In this document: in pieces, positions 1 to 6,464 of the stretch
How positions within the stretch are numbered: position 1 is the stretch's first letter
Layout: every line of letters starts with the position of its first letter
Program-made: the position numbers and the translations under genes
The notes under the pieces: generated by a model
Databases searched by the model: none
The model's input: the letters and a program-made list of their open reading frames with translations, nothing else
Told to the model about the DNA's origin: nothing
Source of the DNA: an uncultured Thermomicrobiales bacterium
GTDB taxonomy: Bacteria > Chloroflexota > Chloroflexia > Thermomicrobiales > UBA6265
Length of the DNA stretch: 7,421 nucleotides
Reading direction: 5' to 3'
Assembly: GCA_902806375.1 (NCBI GenBank)
Contig: CADCWK010000113.1
Span: 1 to 7,421, forward strand

Positions 1-656
1 ACATGGACGCGCTTGACGGCCTCCTGAGCGACGACGAGCTGCTCCACGTCCAGCGCCTGGGGCAGCGCGTCGAGTGGGTGCCGGGTGTGCTGGCGGGTCA
101 GCAGCTCGAGCTCGTTGTCGTGGCCGGGGTACCCGAGCGAGAGGCGAACGAGGAAGCGATCGAGCTGGGCCTCGGGCAGCGGGAACGTCCCCTCGTACTC
201 GATCGGGTTCTGCGTCGCCATGACCACGAACGGGGCGGGGAGGCGATGGGTCGTCCCATCGACCGTCACCTGGCGCTCCTCCATCGCTTCCAGGAGGGCC
301 GACTGCGTCTTGGGCGAGGCGCGGTTGACCTCGTCGGCCAGCACGAGCTGGGCGAAGACCGGGCCGGGCCGGAACTCGAACGTCCCGCTGTGCTGGTTGT
401 ACATGCTGACGCCGGTCACATCGCTCGGCAGCAGATCCGGCGTGAACTGGATGCGCTTGAACGAGCAGCCGATCGTCCGGGAGATCGTCTTGGCGAGGAC
501 CGTCTTGCCGACGCCGGGGACATCCTCGAGGAGGATATGCCCCTGGCAGAGCAGCGAGACCAGCACCAGCTGGACCTCGCGCCGCTTGCCGACGATCACC
601 CGCTCGACGTGGTCGCCGGCGACCTGGGCAATGGTCTGGACGGACATGGACTCCAT
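1..656 (-). CDS. MoxR-family AAA+ ATPase, partial (C-terminus beyond the left edge)
   Basis: This is the first 218 codons of a MoxR-type AAA+ ATPase. These ATPases act as chaperone-like remodelling factors in the cytoplasm, often paired with VWA-domain or DUF58 proteins. Translating the minus strand gives a complete nucleotide-binding core. Walker A is DVPGVGKT (residues 45-52), followed by the family-typical FTPDLLPSDVTG (71-82). Walker B is LVLADE (104-109), running into VNRASPKTQSALLEAMEER. Sensor 1 is ATQNP (147-151), and the MoxR signature FPLPEAQLDRF spans 158-168. The lid domain is cut off by the window edge. The start is uncertain. ATG at 656 has no clear ribosome binding site, and the in-frame ATG at 645-647 has GGAG only 3 bases before it. 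The gene diverges from polA, and its partners would lie to the left, outside the window. The family is certain; the specific substrate cannot be told from this fragment. Confidence 0.95.
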   Translation of the reverse strand, partial: MESMSVQTIAQVAGDHVERVIVGKRREVQLVLVSLLCQGHILLEDVPGVGKTVLAKTISRTIGCSFKRIQFTPDLLPSDVTGVSMYNQHSGTFEFRPGPVFAQLVLADEVNRASPKTQSALLEAMEERQVTVDGTTHRLPAPFVVMATQNPIEYEGTFPLPEAQLDRFLVRLSLGYPGHDNELELLTRQHTRHPLDALPQALDVEQLVVAQEAVKRVH

Positions 657-691
657 AGAGGGAAACTGGCTCCTGATGGGACGGGTGACGG

Positions 692-708
692 CGGGCCGCG
701 ACGGCCCG
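692..708. repeat. Small GC hairpin in the divergent moxR/polA intergenic region
   Basis: CGGGCCG (692-698) and CGGCCCG (702-708) form a perfect 7-base inverted repeat around a 3-base CGA loop. If moxR starts transcription near its candidate -10 element, this hairpin would lie in the moxR leader about 36 bases before the start codon. It could be a leader structure, a protein-binding dyad or a chance GC-rich repeat. There is no T-run on either strand, so an intrinsic terminator is unlikely. Confidence 0.4.
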
Positions 709-720
709 TATCCAATGGGA

Positions 721-729
721 AGTATCACA
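721..729 (-). promoter_or_regulatory. Candidate extended -10 element for moxR
   Basis: On the minus strand these bases read TGTGATACT, which matches an extended -10 (TG, one base, then the hexamer GATACT). No good -35 hexamer lies 16-18 bases upstream, which extended -10 promoters tolerate. A start of transcription roughly 7 bases downstream would give a leader of about 58 bases before the moxR start, enclosing the GC hairpin at 692-708. Weak, from sequence alone. Confidence 0.35.
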
Positions 730-802
730 CGGACGCCTGAGCGTTCCCTGAAGAAACCTGCGGGAGCCGACGCGATGGCGGCGGGGTGAACGGACACCCC
801 GG

Positions 803-808
803 TATACT
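803..808 (+). promoter_or_regulatory. Candidate -10 element for polA
   Basis: TATACT is close to the sigma-70 consensus TATAAT and stands out in a GC-rich region. No recognisable -35 sits 16-18 bases upstream; the bases there are G-rich. Transcription would start near 815. That leaves about 40 bases of leader before the ATG at 856, but only about 8 before the upstream in-frame ATG at 823, which favours the later start. Confidence 0.45.
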
Positions 809-841
809 TGTCGTGAAACGCGATGGATGACCACCAGACCC

Positions 842-847
842 GAGGAG
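842..847 (+). promoter_or_regulatory. Ribosome binding site deciding the polA start
   Basis: GAGGAG lies 8 bases before the ATG at 856, an ideal Shine-Dalgarno position. The upstream in-frame ATG at 823 has no purine-rich sequence before it, and the 11 residues it would add are not part of the PolA fold. This site selects 856 as the start. Confidence 0.8.
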
Positions 848-855
848 CGAGCGAC

Positions 856-3645
856 ATGACCGCGGCAACTACCCCAGCGACCGACGGCCGGCGGCCGGTC
901 GTGATGCTCGTCGATGGTTTCGGCCTCATCTTCCGGGCCTACTATGCGATCCAGAACGGGCTGGCGACGACCTCCGGCCAGCAGGTCGGCGCGGTCTTCG
1001 GGTTCGCGACGATGCTGCTGGAGACGCTGCGGGTCCACCGGCCGGACCACGCCGTCGTCGCGCTCGAGGGCGGCAAGACCTTCCGCCACGATTCCTACGA
1101 GCAGTACAAGGCGAACCGACCCGAGATGCCCCCGGAGTTCCAGCAGCAGGTGGACATCATCAAGACCCTGCTGGCGGCGCTCAACATCCCGGTCATGATC
1201 CGGGAGGGGTATGAGGCCGACGATGTCATCGGCAGCCTCTCGACCCATCTCGCCCGCGAGGACCACGCCAACGTCCTGATCGTGACCGGCGACAGCGACC
1301 TGCTCCAGCTGGTCGATGACCATGTCACGGTCGTCCTGCCCGGTCGCCAGTCGTTCAGCGACCTCCGGACCTTCGACCGCGCGGCGGTGATCGAGCGCTT
1401 CGGAGTCGGGCCGGAACTCGTGGCCGACTACAAGGCGATCGTCGGCGACACCTCTGACAACGTCGCCGGGGTCAAGGGCATCGGCGACAAGGGTGCCCGT
1501 GCCCTGCTCCAGCAGTTCGGCCCCGTCGAATCCATCATCGAGCACCTGCCGGAGATCACCCCGGACCGGACTCGAAAGGCGATGGACGCCGGCCAGCAGG
1601 ACGCGATCGAGAGCAAGAAGATCGTCACGATCGTCCGCGACCTCGACGTGTCGCTGGACTGGGATCACAGTGCCATCGGCAACTACGACCGGGGCCGGGT
1701 CTTCGAGCTGTTCCGCGAGCTGGAGTTCCGGACCCTCATCAACAAGCTCCCCGACGTCGCCGAGAAGATCGAGCCGGTCGCGGTCAAGACCTTCGAACCG
1801 GTCCGGACCATCGTCCGCACCGAGGAGCAGCTCGACGCCCTCATCGACCGGATCGTCGCGACCGGCCGGGTGGCACTCGACGTCGAGACCACCTCCACCG
1901 ATCCGATGCGGGCCGCGCTGGTCGGGATCGCCATCGCGGTCGACCCCGAGGAGAGCTATTACATCCCCCTCACGCACCGAACGCTGGAGGACGGTCCACA
2001 GCTCGGCCTCGACCTGGTCCGTGAGCGCCTGTCACCCGCGCTGGGCGGAACGACGAAGGTCGTGACGCACCATGGCAAATACGACCTCCAGGTGATGAGC
2101 CGGCATGGCTTCCCCACCGTCCCGCTGGCCTTCGACACGATGATCGCCGCCTTCCTGCTCGGCGAGTCGTCCATCCGGCTCAAGGACCTCGCCTTCACCC
2201 GCCTCGGCATCCAGATGACCGAGATCACCGAGCTGATCGGCACCGGCAGGAAGCAGCTCACGATGGACCAGGTCTCCGGCGACGAGGCCGGTCTCTACGC
2301 CTGCGGTGACGTCGAAGCGACCCTCGCGCTGGCCGACACGCTCGCACCGGAGATCGCCGAGCGCGGGATGAGCGAGCTCCTGTACGGCGAGGAGCAGGCC
2401 CTCGTCCCCGTACTGGTCGCGATGGAGCGGACCGGGATCGCCGTCGACACCGATTACCTGGCTGCCTTCTCGTCCGAACTCACCCAGCGCCTCGCCGATC
2501 TCGAGGCCGGCATCCGCGAGGCGGCCGGACGAGAGATCAACATCGGCTCCAACAAGCAACTGGCCGACCTGCTCTTCGTCGAGCTCGGCCTGACGGCCGG
2601 GCGCAAGACCAAGACGGGGTTTTCCGTCGACGCCGACGAGCTGGAGCGGCTGCGCGGTGCCCACCCGATCGTCGGTCTGATCCTGGAGCACCGCTCGCTG
2701 GCCAAGCTCAAGTCGACCTATGTCGACGCCCTCGGCCTGGCCATCCACCCGGAGACCGGACGCGTCCACACGTCCTTCAACCAGACGATCGCGGCCACCG
2801 GCCGCCTGTCCTCGACCAACCCGAACCTGCAGAACATCCCCGTCCGCAGCGAGGATGGCCGCCGGGTCCGGCACGCCTTCGTCGCCGACACCCGGCCCGC
2901 GTACCGCCTGTTCGAGGATGCCGTCCTGCTCTCGGCCGACTACTCGCAGATCGAGCTCCGCCTGCTGGCCCACATGAGCGGTGAGCCGTTCCTCGTCGAA
3001 GCCTTCCGCAACGGGGACGACATCCACCGCGCCACCGCCGCCATCGTCTACGGCATCGACCAGGACGCCGTAACCGCCAACCAGCGCCGGGTGGCCAAGA
3101 CGGTCAACTTCGGCGTGATGTACGGGATGCAGGCCTTCGGGCTGGCCCGTGACTCCGGGTTGAGCAACGCCGACGCCGGCAGGTTCATCGAGCAGTACTG
3201 GGCGCGCCTGCCGAAGATCCGGGAGTTGTTCGACGCCACGATCGGCGAGGGCGTGAAGAACGGCTACGTGTCGGCACCGAGCGGCCGGCGCCGCTACCTG
3301 CCGGACCTGACCTCGAGCAACGGGATGCGCCGGTTGGGCGCCGAACGGATGGCCGTCAACATGCCGGTCCAGGGGACGGCGGCCGACATCATCAAGGTAG
3401 CGATGATCCGGCTCCATGACGCGTTGTCGGACAGCCCGCTCCGGGCCCGGCTGCTGCTCCAGGTCCACGACGAACTCGTGCTCGAGGTCGAGCGGGCCGA
3501 CCTGGAGGCAACCGCCGCGCTGGTCCAGACGACGATGGAGGGCGCGGCCGAACTGTCGGTCCCGCTGCTGGCGGAGGTGAACACCGGGGCACGGTGGGAC
3601 GAGATGGTCCCGATCACCGAAGACGCCGCGGTCGTCACGTCCTAG
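856..3645 (+). CDS. polA: DNA polymerase I
   Basis: DNA polymerase I (EC 2.7.7.7) fills repair gaps and removes RNA primers from Okazaki fragments. The 929-residue product, counted from ATG 856, matches the E. coli enzyme in length. All three domains look intact. The 5' nuclease (about 14-300) has D20, EADD with D122/D123, GDSD with D146/D148, and GDTSDN with D198/D201 running into a helix-hairpin-helix. The 3'-5' exonuclease (about 325-515) keeps DVE (D342, E344), KYD (D410) and YxxxD (Y481, D485), so proofreading is probably active, unlike in Taq polymerase. The polymerase domain has motif A SADYSQIELR with metal ligand D695, the O helix with R744, K748, F752 and Y756, and motif C QVHDE with H871/D872. 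F752 is the position where Phe discriminates against dideoxynucleotides. The gene probably has its own promoter and ends 187 bases before fmdB, so it is likely monocistronic. Confidence 0.98.
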   Translation: MTAATTPATDGRRPVVMLVDGFGLIFRAYYAIQNGLATTSGQQVGAVFGFATMLLETLRVHRPDHAVVALEGGKTFRHDSYEQYKANRPEMPPEFQQQVDIIKTLLAALNIPVMIREGYEADDVIGSLSTHLAREDHANVLIVTGDSDLLQLVDDHVTVVLPGRQSFSDLRTFDRAAVIERFGVGPELVADYKAIVGDTSDNVAGVKGIGDKGARALLQQFGPVESIIEHLPEITPDRTRKAMDAGQQDAIESKKIVTIVRDLDVSLDWDHSAIGNYDRGRVFELFRELEFRTLINKLPDVAEKIEPVAVKTFEPVRTIVRTEEQLDALIDRIVATGRVALDVETTSTDPMRAALVGIAIAVDPEESYYIPLTHRTLEDGPQLGLDLVRERLSPALGGTTKVVTHHGKYDLQVMSRHGFPTVPLAFDTMIAAFLLGESSIRLKDLAFTRLGIQMTEITELIGTGRKQLTMDQVSGDEAGLYACGDVEATLALADTLAPEIAERGMSELLYGEEQALVPVLVAMERTGIAVDTDYLAAFSSELTQRLADLEAGIREAAGREINIGSNKQLADLLFVELGLTAGRKTKTGFSVDADELERLRGAHPIVGLILEHRSLAKLKSTYVDALGLAIHPETGRVHTSFNQTIAATGRLSSTNPNLQNIPVRSEDGRRVRHAFVADTRPAYRLFEDAVLLSADYSQIELRLLAHMSGEPFLVEAFRNGDDIHRATAAIVYGIDQDAVTANQRRVAKTVNFGVMYGMQAFGLARDSGLSNADAGRFIEQYWARLPKIRELFDATIGEGVKNGYVSAPSGRRRYLPDLTSSNGMRRLGAERMAVNMPVQGTAADIIKVAMIRLHDALSDSPLRARLLLQVHDELVLEVERADLEATAALVQTTMEGAAELSVPLLAEVNTGARWDEMVPITEDAAVVTS

Positions 3646-3658
3646 ACCGACGACGCGC

Positions 3659-3673
3659 CGGGCGGCCGGCCCG
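3659..3673 (+). terminator. Possible weak stem-loop after polA
   Basis: CGGGC (3659-3663) and GCCCG (3669-3673) pair around a 5-base loop, 13 bases after the polA stop. The following bases are TGACACTTCCCTTC, with no real T-run. It is therefore a poor intrinsic terminator and may be a chance GC repeat. Its position between polA and the next promoter is the only contextual support. Confidence 0.25.
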
Positions 3674-3694
3674 TGACACTTCCCTTCGGATAGT

Positions 3695-3723
3695 TTGATG
3701 TGTATGGGCCTTCCCCCTACAAT
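3695..3723 (+). promoter_or_regulatory. Sigma-70-type promoter for the fmdB-cysE-cysS-rlmB run
   Basis: TTGATG (3695-3700) is a good -35 hexamer. It is separated by exactly 17 bases from TACAAT (3718-3723), a good -10. The element lies in a short AT-richer island in otherwise GC-rich DNA, after the polA stop and before fmdB. Transcription would begin near 3730, giving a leader of about 100 bases that contains the 16-base palindrome at 3805-3820. This is the best promoter in the window. Confidence 0.75.
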
Positions 3724-3804
3724 ATGGGACGGCCCGCACCGTCCTCGTGCCGCAGGCTCGCCCGCGGTGCATGCGCCACGATCCCCGTTTCCTCGAACGT
3801 GCGT

Positions 3805-3820
3805 CCTGATCGCGATCAGG
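3805..3820. repeat. Perfect 16-base palindrome just upstream of the fmdB ribosome binding site
   Basis: CCTGATCGCGATCAGG equals its own reverse complement over all 16 bases. It ends 3 bases before the GGAG Shine-Dalgarno (3824-3827) and 12 bases before the fmdB ATG, within the predicted transcript leader. A dyad of this length and perfection suits a dimeric repressor operator. In RNA it could form a short hairpin of about 6 pairs beside the ribosome binding site. It could also be chance. No regulator is identifiable from the window. Confidence 0.55.
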
Positions 3821-3832
3821 GTCGGAGCCTCG

Positions 3833-4234
3833 ATGCCCACCTACGCCTACCGCTGCCGTGACTGCGGCCATACCTTCGACATCTTCCAGAAGTTCACGGA
3901 GGACTCCCTGACCGTCTGCCCGTCGTGCGAGGGGTCGATCCGGCGGGTCATCCAGCCCACCGGCGTCGTCTTCAAGGGCACCGGTTTCTATGTCAACGAC
4001 AGCCGGTCGTCCACGAAGTCGGGCAATGACAAGGTGGCGGCCGAGTCTTCTCCCGTGGACAAGGTAGAGGCGGCCGACGGGAAGCCCGGCAAGACCGACA
4101 AGGGGTCGGAGGACCGGCCGTCCGGCGACACGGCGAAGACCGACGGCGGCAACGCCGAGAAGCCGAAGAAGGGCACGGCGGAACCCGTCGCCGCCAAGGC
4201 GAAGGACCGAACGCCCGCCGCCGCTTCCACGTAG
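3833..4234 (+). CDS. FmdB-type zinc-ribbon protein with a long charged, probably disordered tail
   Basis: A 133-residue protein opening with the FmdB/CxxC_CxxC_SSSS zinc-ribbon fold, MPTYAYRCRDCGHTFDIFQK. Four cysteines (C8, C11, C29, C32) form the two CxxC knuckles expected to bind one zinc. The domain continues to about residue 60 with RRVIQPTGVVFKGTGFYVND, the usual end of the family. The rest is low complexity, rich in Lys, Asp, Glu, Gly, Ser, Thr and Ala, and probably disordered, making the protein longer than most family members. The name comes from a putative regulator in a formamidase/amidase cluster; the real role of most members is unknown, so no function is assigned. The start at 3833 is chosen because MPTYxYxC is the conserved N-terminus and GGAG lies 5 bases upstream. 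An open frame reaches back to about 3695 but would begin within the promoter. It is the first gene of the probable operon, 42 bases before cysE. Confidence 0.9.
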   Translation: MPTYAYRCRDCGHTFDIFQKFTEDSLTVCPSCEGSIRRVIQPTGVVFKGTGFYVNDSRSSTKSGNDKVAAESSPVDKVEAADGKPGKTDKGSEDRPSGDTAKTDGGNAEKPKKGTAEPVAAKAKDRTPAAAST

Positions 4235-4241
4235 CAGCAAC

Positions 4242-4261
4242 GCCGGCGGCAGTCCGCCGGC
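4242..4261 (+). repeat. Strong GC hairpin between fmdB and cysE
   Basis: GCCGGCGG (4242-4249) and CCGCCGGC (4254-4261) form a perfect 8-base stem closed by the tetraloop CAGT. The element begins 8 bases after the fmdB stop and ends just before the purine-rich cysE ribosome binding site (4263-4268). There is no T-run after it, so full intrinsic termination is unlikely. It may stabilise or process the fmdB message, or modulate access to the cysE start. Confidence 0.6.
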
Positions 4262-4276
4262 CGAGGGGCAGAGCCG

Positions 4277-4933
4277 ATGGTGCTGAGGACGGTGCGTGAG
4301 GACATCCGGGTGATCCGTGCCAGCGATCCCGCGGCGCGGTCGGCGCTCGAGGTCGTCCTCACCTACCCGGGCTTCCACGTCCTCCTGTCCCACCGGCTCG
4401 CCCGTCGTATCCACGCCCGCGGCCTCCGGTTGCTGGCCCGGCTCATCTCCCACGTCGGGCGCGGCCTGACCGGGATCGAGATCCACCCCGGCGCGACGAT
4501 CGGCCGGCGGCTCGTGATCGATCACGGCATGGGCGTGGTGATCGGCGAGACCGCGGTCGTGGGCGACGACGTCCTGCTCTACCAGGGAGTCACGCTCGGC
4601 GGCACCGCCCTGACGACAGGACGACGCCACCCGACGATCGGCAACCGGGTCCACATCGGGGCCGGCGCGACCGTGCTTGGCGACATCACCGTGGGAGATG
4701 GGGCCCGCATCGGCAGCGGTGCGGTCGTCGTCCAGCATGTCCCCGCCGGGGCGACCGTGGGTGGTGTCCCTGCCCGCATCCTCCGGGGGATCGATCCCGA
4801 GTCCGGCCTCATGGTCCGGCCAGTCACACCGGACGAATTGCAGGCGGCGCTGCGCGAACGGATCGATGTCCTCGAAGCCCGGATCGGTGTCCTGGAGCGC
4901 AGCGGCGAGCGGTGTACGCCGGCCGCCGTGTGA
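4277..4933 (+). CDS. cysE: Serine O-acetyltransferase
   Basis: Serine O-acetyltransferase (EC 2.3.1.30) transfers acetyl from acetyl-CoA to L-serine, giving O-acetylserine, the substrate of cysteine synthase. At 218 residues it is the short form found in Bacillus, without the longer N-terminal domain of the E. coli enzyme. An N-terminal helical part with the DPAARS loop (D17, matching the serine-binding Asp region) and YPGFHVLLSHRLA leads into a left-handed beta-helix of hexapeptide repeats from about residue 67. The catalytic pair is visible: D82-H83 in IDHGMG and H118 in RRHPTIG, with the same 35-residue spacing as H158 and H193 of E. coli. The C-terminus (about 180-218) is a short helix rich in Leu, Glu and Arg. 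The ribosome binding site GAGGGG (4263-4268) supports the ATG at 4277. The neighbours (cysS downstream) link it to cysteine supply. Feedback inhibition by cysteine is typical of the family but cannot be seen here. Confidence 0.96.
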   Translation: MVLRTVREDIRVIRASDPAARSALEVVLTYPGFHVLLSHRLARRIHARGLRLLARLISHVGRGLTGIEIHPGATIGRRLVIDHGMGVVIGETAVVGDDVLLYQGVTLGGTALTTGRRHPTIGNRVHIGAGATVLGDITVGDGARIGSGAVVVQHVPAGATVGGVPARILRGIDPESGLMVRPVTPDELQAALRERIDVLEARIGVLERSGERCTPAAV

Positions 4934-4946
4934 TCACGGCGGCTGG
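4919..4946 (+). terminator. 12-pair hairpin spanning the cysE stop codon (possible terminator or attenuator)
   Basis: The bases 4919-4930 pair with 4935-4946: 11 Watson-Crick pairs plus one G-U. The 4-base loop TGAT contains the cysE stop codon itself (4931-4933). This is the strongest RNA structure in the window. What follows is only moderately T-rich (TTGCCTGGAATCTTT), so termination may be partial. It would separate cysE from the cysS-rlmB pair or act as an intercistronic stability element. The structure is seen directly; the function is inferred. Confidence 0.5.
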
Positions 4947-5033
4947 TTGCCTGGAATCTTTCGCCGCGGGCTGCGTCATCGGGTCACGGTCGATGCTGAC
5001 CGGACCGCCCGGACATAGAGGAGTCGAACGGCC

Positions 5034-6464
5034 ATGTCATCCCATCCCATAGCGACATCCCGTGACACGCTGCCCGAGATCCAGCTCTACGACACCCTCA
5101 CCCGGCGCGTCAGCCCCCTCCGGACGATCGAGCCCGGCGTGGTCCGGCTCTACGTCTGCGGTGTCACGGTCTACGACAGCGCGCACATCGGTCATGGCCT
5201 GTCGGCGATCATCTTCGATACCATCCGGCGCTATCTGACCTACCGGGGGTACGTCGTCCGGCACGCCCAGAACTTCACCGACATCGACGACAAGATCATC
5301 GCCCGGGCCGACCGGGAAGGGATCGCCCCGTCCGACCTGACCGAGCAGATGATCGCCCAGTGGCACCTCGACACGGCCGAGCTGAACATCCTCCCCGCGA
5401 CCGTCTACCCGCAGGCCACCCATGAGTTGCCGGCCATCATCGCGATGATCCAGCGACTCATCGAGCGCGACGCCGCCTACGAGGTCGACGGGGACGTCTA
5501 CTACCGGGTCCGGTCATTCGACGACTACGGCAAGCTGTCCCATCGCCGAATCGACGACCTGATGTCCGGTGCCCGCATCGACGTCGACGAGCGCAAGGCC
5601 GACCCGCTGGACTTCGCGCTGTGGAAGGCCGCCAAGCCGGGCGAGCCGTCCTGGCCGAGCCCGTTCGGCCACGGCCGGCCCGGCTGGCACATCGAGTGCT
5701 CGGCGATGTGCACGACGCACCTCGGCGACCAGATCGATATCCACGGTGGCGGGACCGACCTCATCTTCCCGCACCACGAGAACGAGATCGCCCAGAGCGA
5801 GGCGGCCCTGGGTGTCGAACCCTTCGCCCGCTACTGGGTCCACAACGGCCTGCTCCAGTTCAGCGGCGAGAAGATGTCCAAGTCACTGGGCAACTTCGTC
5901 CGTATCCGCGAACTCGCCGACCAGGGACTGGCGATGGCGTTCCGGCTGCTGGTATTGCAGTCCCACTATCGTGTCCCGTTGACGTACACCGACGACGGGT
6001 TGAAGGGGGCGGCCAACGGTCTCGCCAGGCTCCGTGCAGCAGCGGTCCCCCTGGCGCCGGATGCGGCGGTCGGGCCGGGGACCACTCTCGACGGGATGGT
6101 CAGCGAGACGCGGTCCCGGTTCCATGCCGCGATGTCGGACGACTTCAATACGCCGGAAGCCGTCGCCGCGCTCTTCGACCTGGCCCGGCAGGTCAACCGT
6201 GCCCGCGCCGACGGGCCGGACGCGTCGTTCGCCGCTGCCCAGGCGACGTTCCTGGAACTCGTCGGCGTCCTGGGACTCGACCTCAGCGAGCCGGCCGTGT
6301 CAGGCGGCGACAGCGAGCCGTTCATCCAGTTGCTCGTCGAGGTCCGCGACGAGGTCCGGAAAGCGAAGCAGTGGGCATTGGCGGACAGCATCCGGGACCG
6401 TCTCGGCGCGCTGGGAGTGACGGTCGAGGACGGACCGACCGGGGGGACGTGGCGGCATGGGTGA
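5034..6464 (+). CDS. cysS: Cysteine--tRNA ligase (cysteinyl-tRNA synthetase)
   Basis: A class I aminoacyl-tRNA synthetase (EC 6.1.1.16) that activates cysteine with ATP and loads it onto tRNA-Cys in the cytoplasm. The 476-residue product is close to the E. coli length of 461. The Rossmann fold carries HIGH at 51-54 and KMSKS at 280-284 in GEKMSKSLGNF. The catalytic zinc site that selects cysteine is complete: C42 in YVCGVTVYD, C222 in WHIECSAM, and H247 and E251 in PHHENEIAQS. The C222-H247-E251 spacing equals that of C209-H234-E238 in E. coli. After about residue 350 comes the helical DALR domain (MSDDFNTPEAVAALFDLAR) and then the C-terminal tRNA-binding region ending in GPTGGTWRHG. The ATG at 5034 is preceded by AGAGGAG (5017-5023), 10 bases away. 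The 100-base gap after cysE has no convincing promoter. The 3' end overlaps rlmB by 8 bases. Confidence 0.98.
   Translation: MSSHPIATSRDTLPEIQLYDTLTRRVSPLRTIEPGVVRLYVCGVTVYDSAHIGHGLSAIIFDTIRRYLTYRGYVVRHAQNFTDIDDKIIARADREGIAPSDLTEQMIAQWHLDTAELNILPATVYPQATHELPAIIAMIQRLIERDAAYEVDGDVYYRVRSFDDYGKLSHRRIDDLMSGARIDVDERKADPLDFALWKAAKPGEPSWPSPFGHGRPGWHIECSAMCTTHLGDQIDIHGGGTDLIFPHHENEIAQSEAALGVEPFARYWVHNGLLQFSGEKMSKSLGNFVRIRELADQGLAMAFRLLVLQSHYRVPLTYTDDGLKGAANGLARLRAAAVPLAPDAAVGPGTTLDGMVSETRSRFHAAMSDDFNTPEAVAALFDLARQVNRARADGPDASFAAAQATFLELVGVLGLDLSEPAVSGGDSEPFIQLLVEVRDEVRKAKQWALADSIRDRLGALGVTVEDGPTGGTWRHG

Noticed and set aside
3..740. A plus-strand open frame of about 245 codons at the left edge
   Set aside because: It is the antisense shadow of the MoxR ATPase gene, whose Walker A, Walker B and sensor motifs read cleanly on the minus strand.
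823..855. An upstream in-frame ATG extending polA by 11 residues
   Set aside because: It has no ribosome binding site, and the candidate -10 at 803-808 would leave almost no leader, while GAGGAG is ideally placed for the ATG at 856.
3771..3809. A 12-codon open frame in the fmdB leader (MRHDPRFLERAS), ending inside the palindrome
   Set aside because: It has no Shine-Dalgarno sequence and no run of Cys or other regulatory codons, so a leader peptide for attenuation is not supported.
2032..3840. A long open frame on the minus strand (about 600 codons) opposite polA
   Set aside because: It lies antisense to polA, whose motifs are unambiguous. Its predicted product is a low-complexity Gly/Arg/Asp/Val/Leu mixture with no domain. 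GC-rich third positions remove stop codons from the opposite strand, which explains its length.
3635..4738. A minus-strand open frame of about 367 codons opposite fmdB and cysE
   Set aside because: It covers the promoter and two well-identified genes on the other strand, and its product is repetitive Gly/Arg/Asp/Leu sequence without motifs.
4934..5033. A possible T-box or other riboswitch before cysS
   Set aside because: The gap is only 100 bases, too short for a usual T-box leader, and I see no T-box consensus. The GGTCA/TGACC pair (4982-4986, 4997-5001) has only 5 pairs with a 10-base loop.
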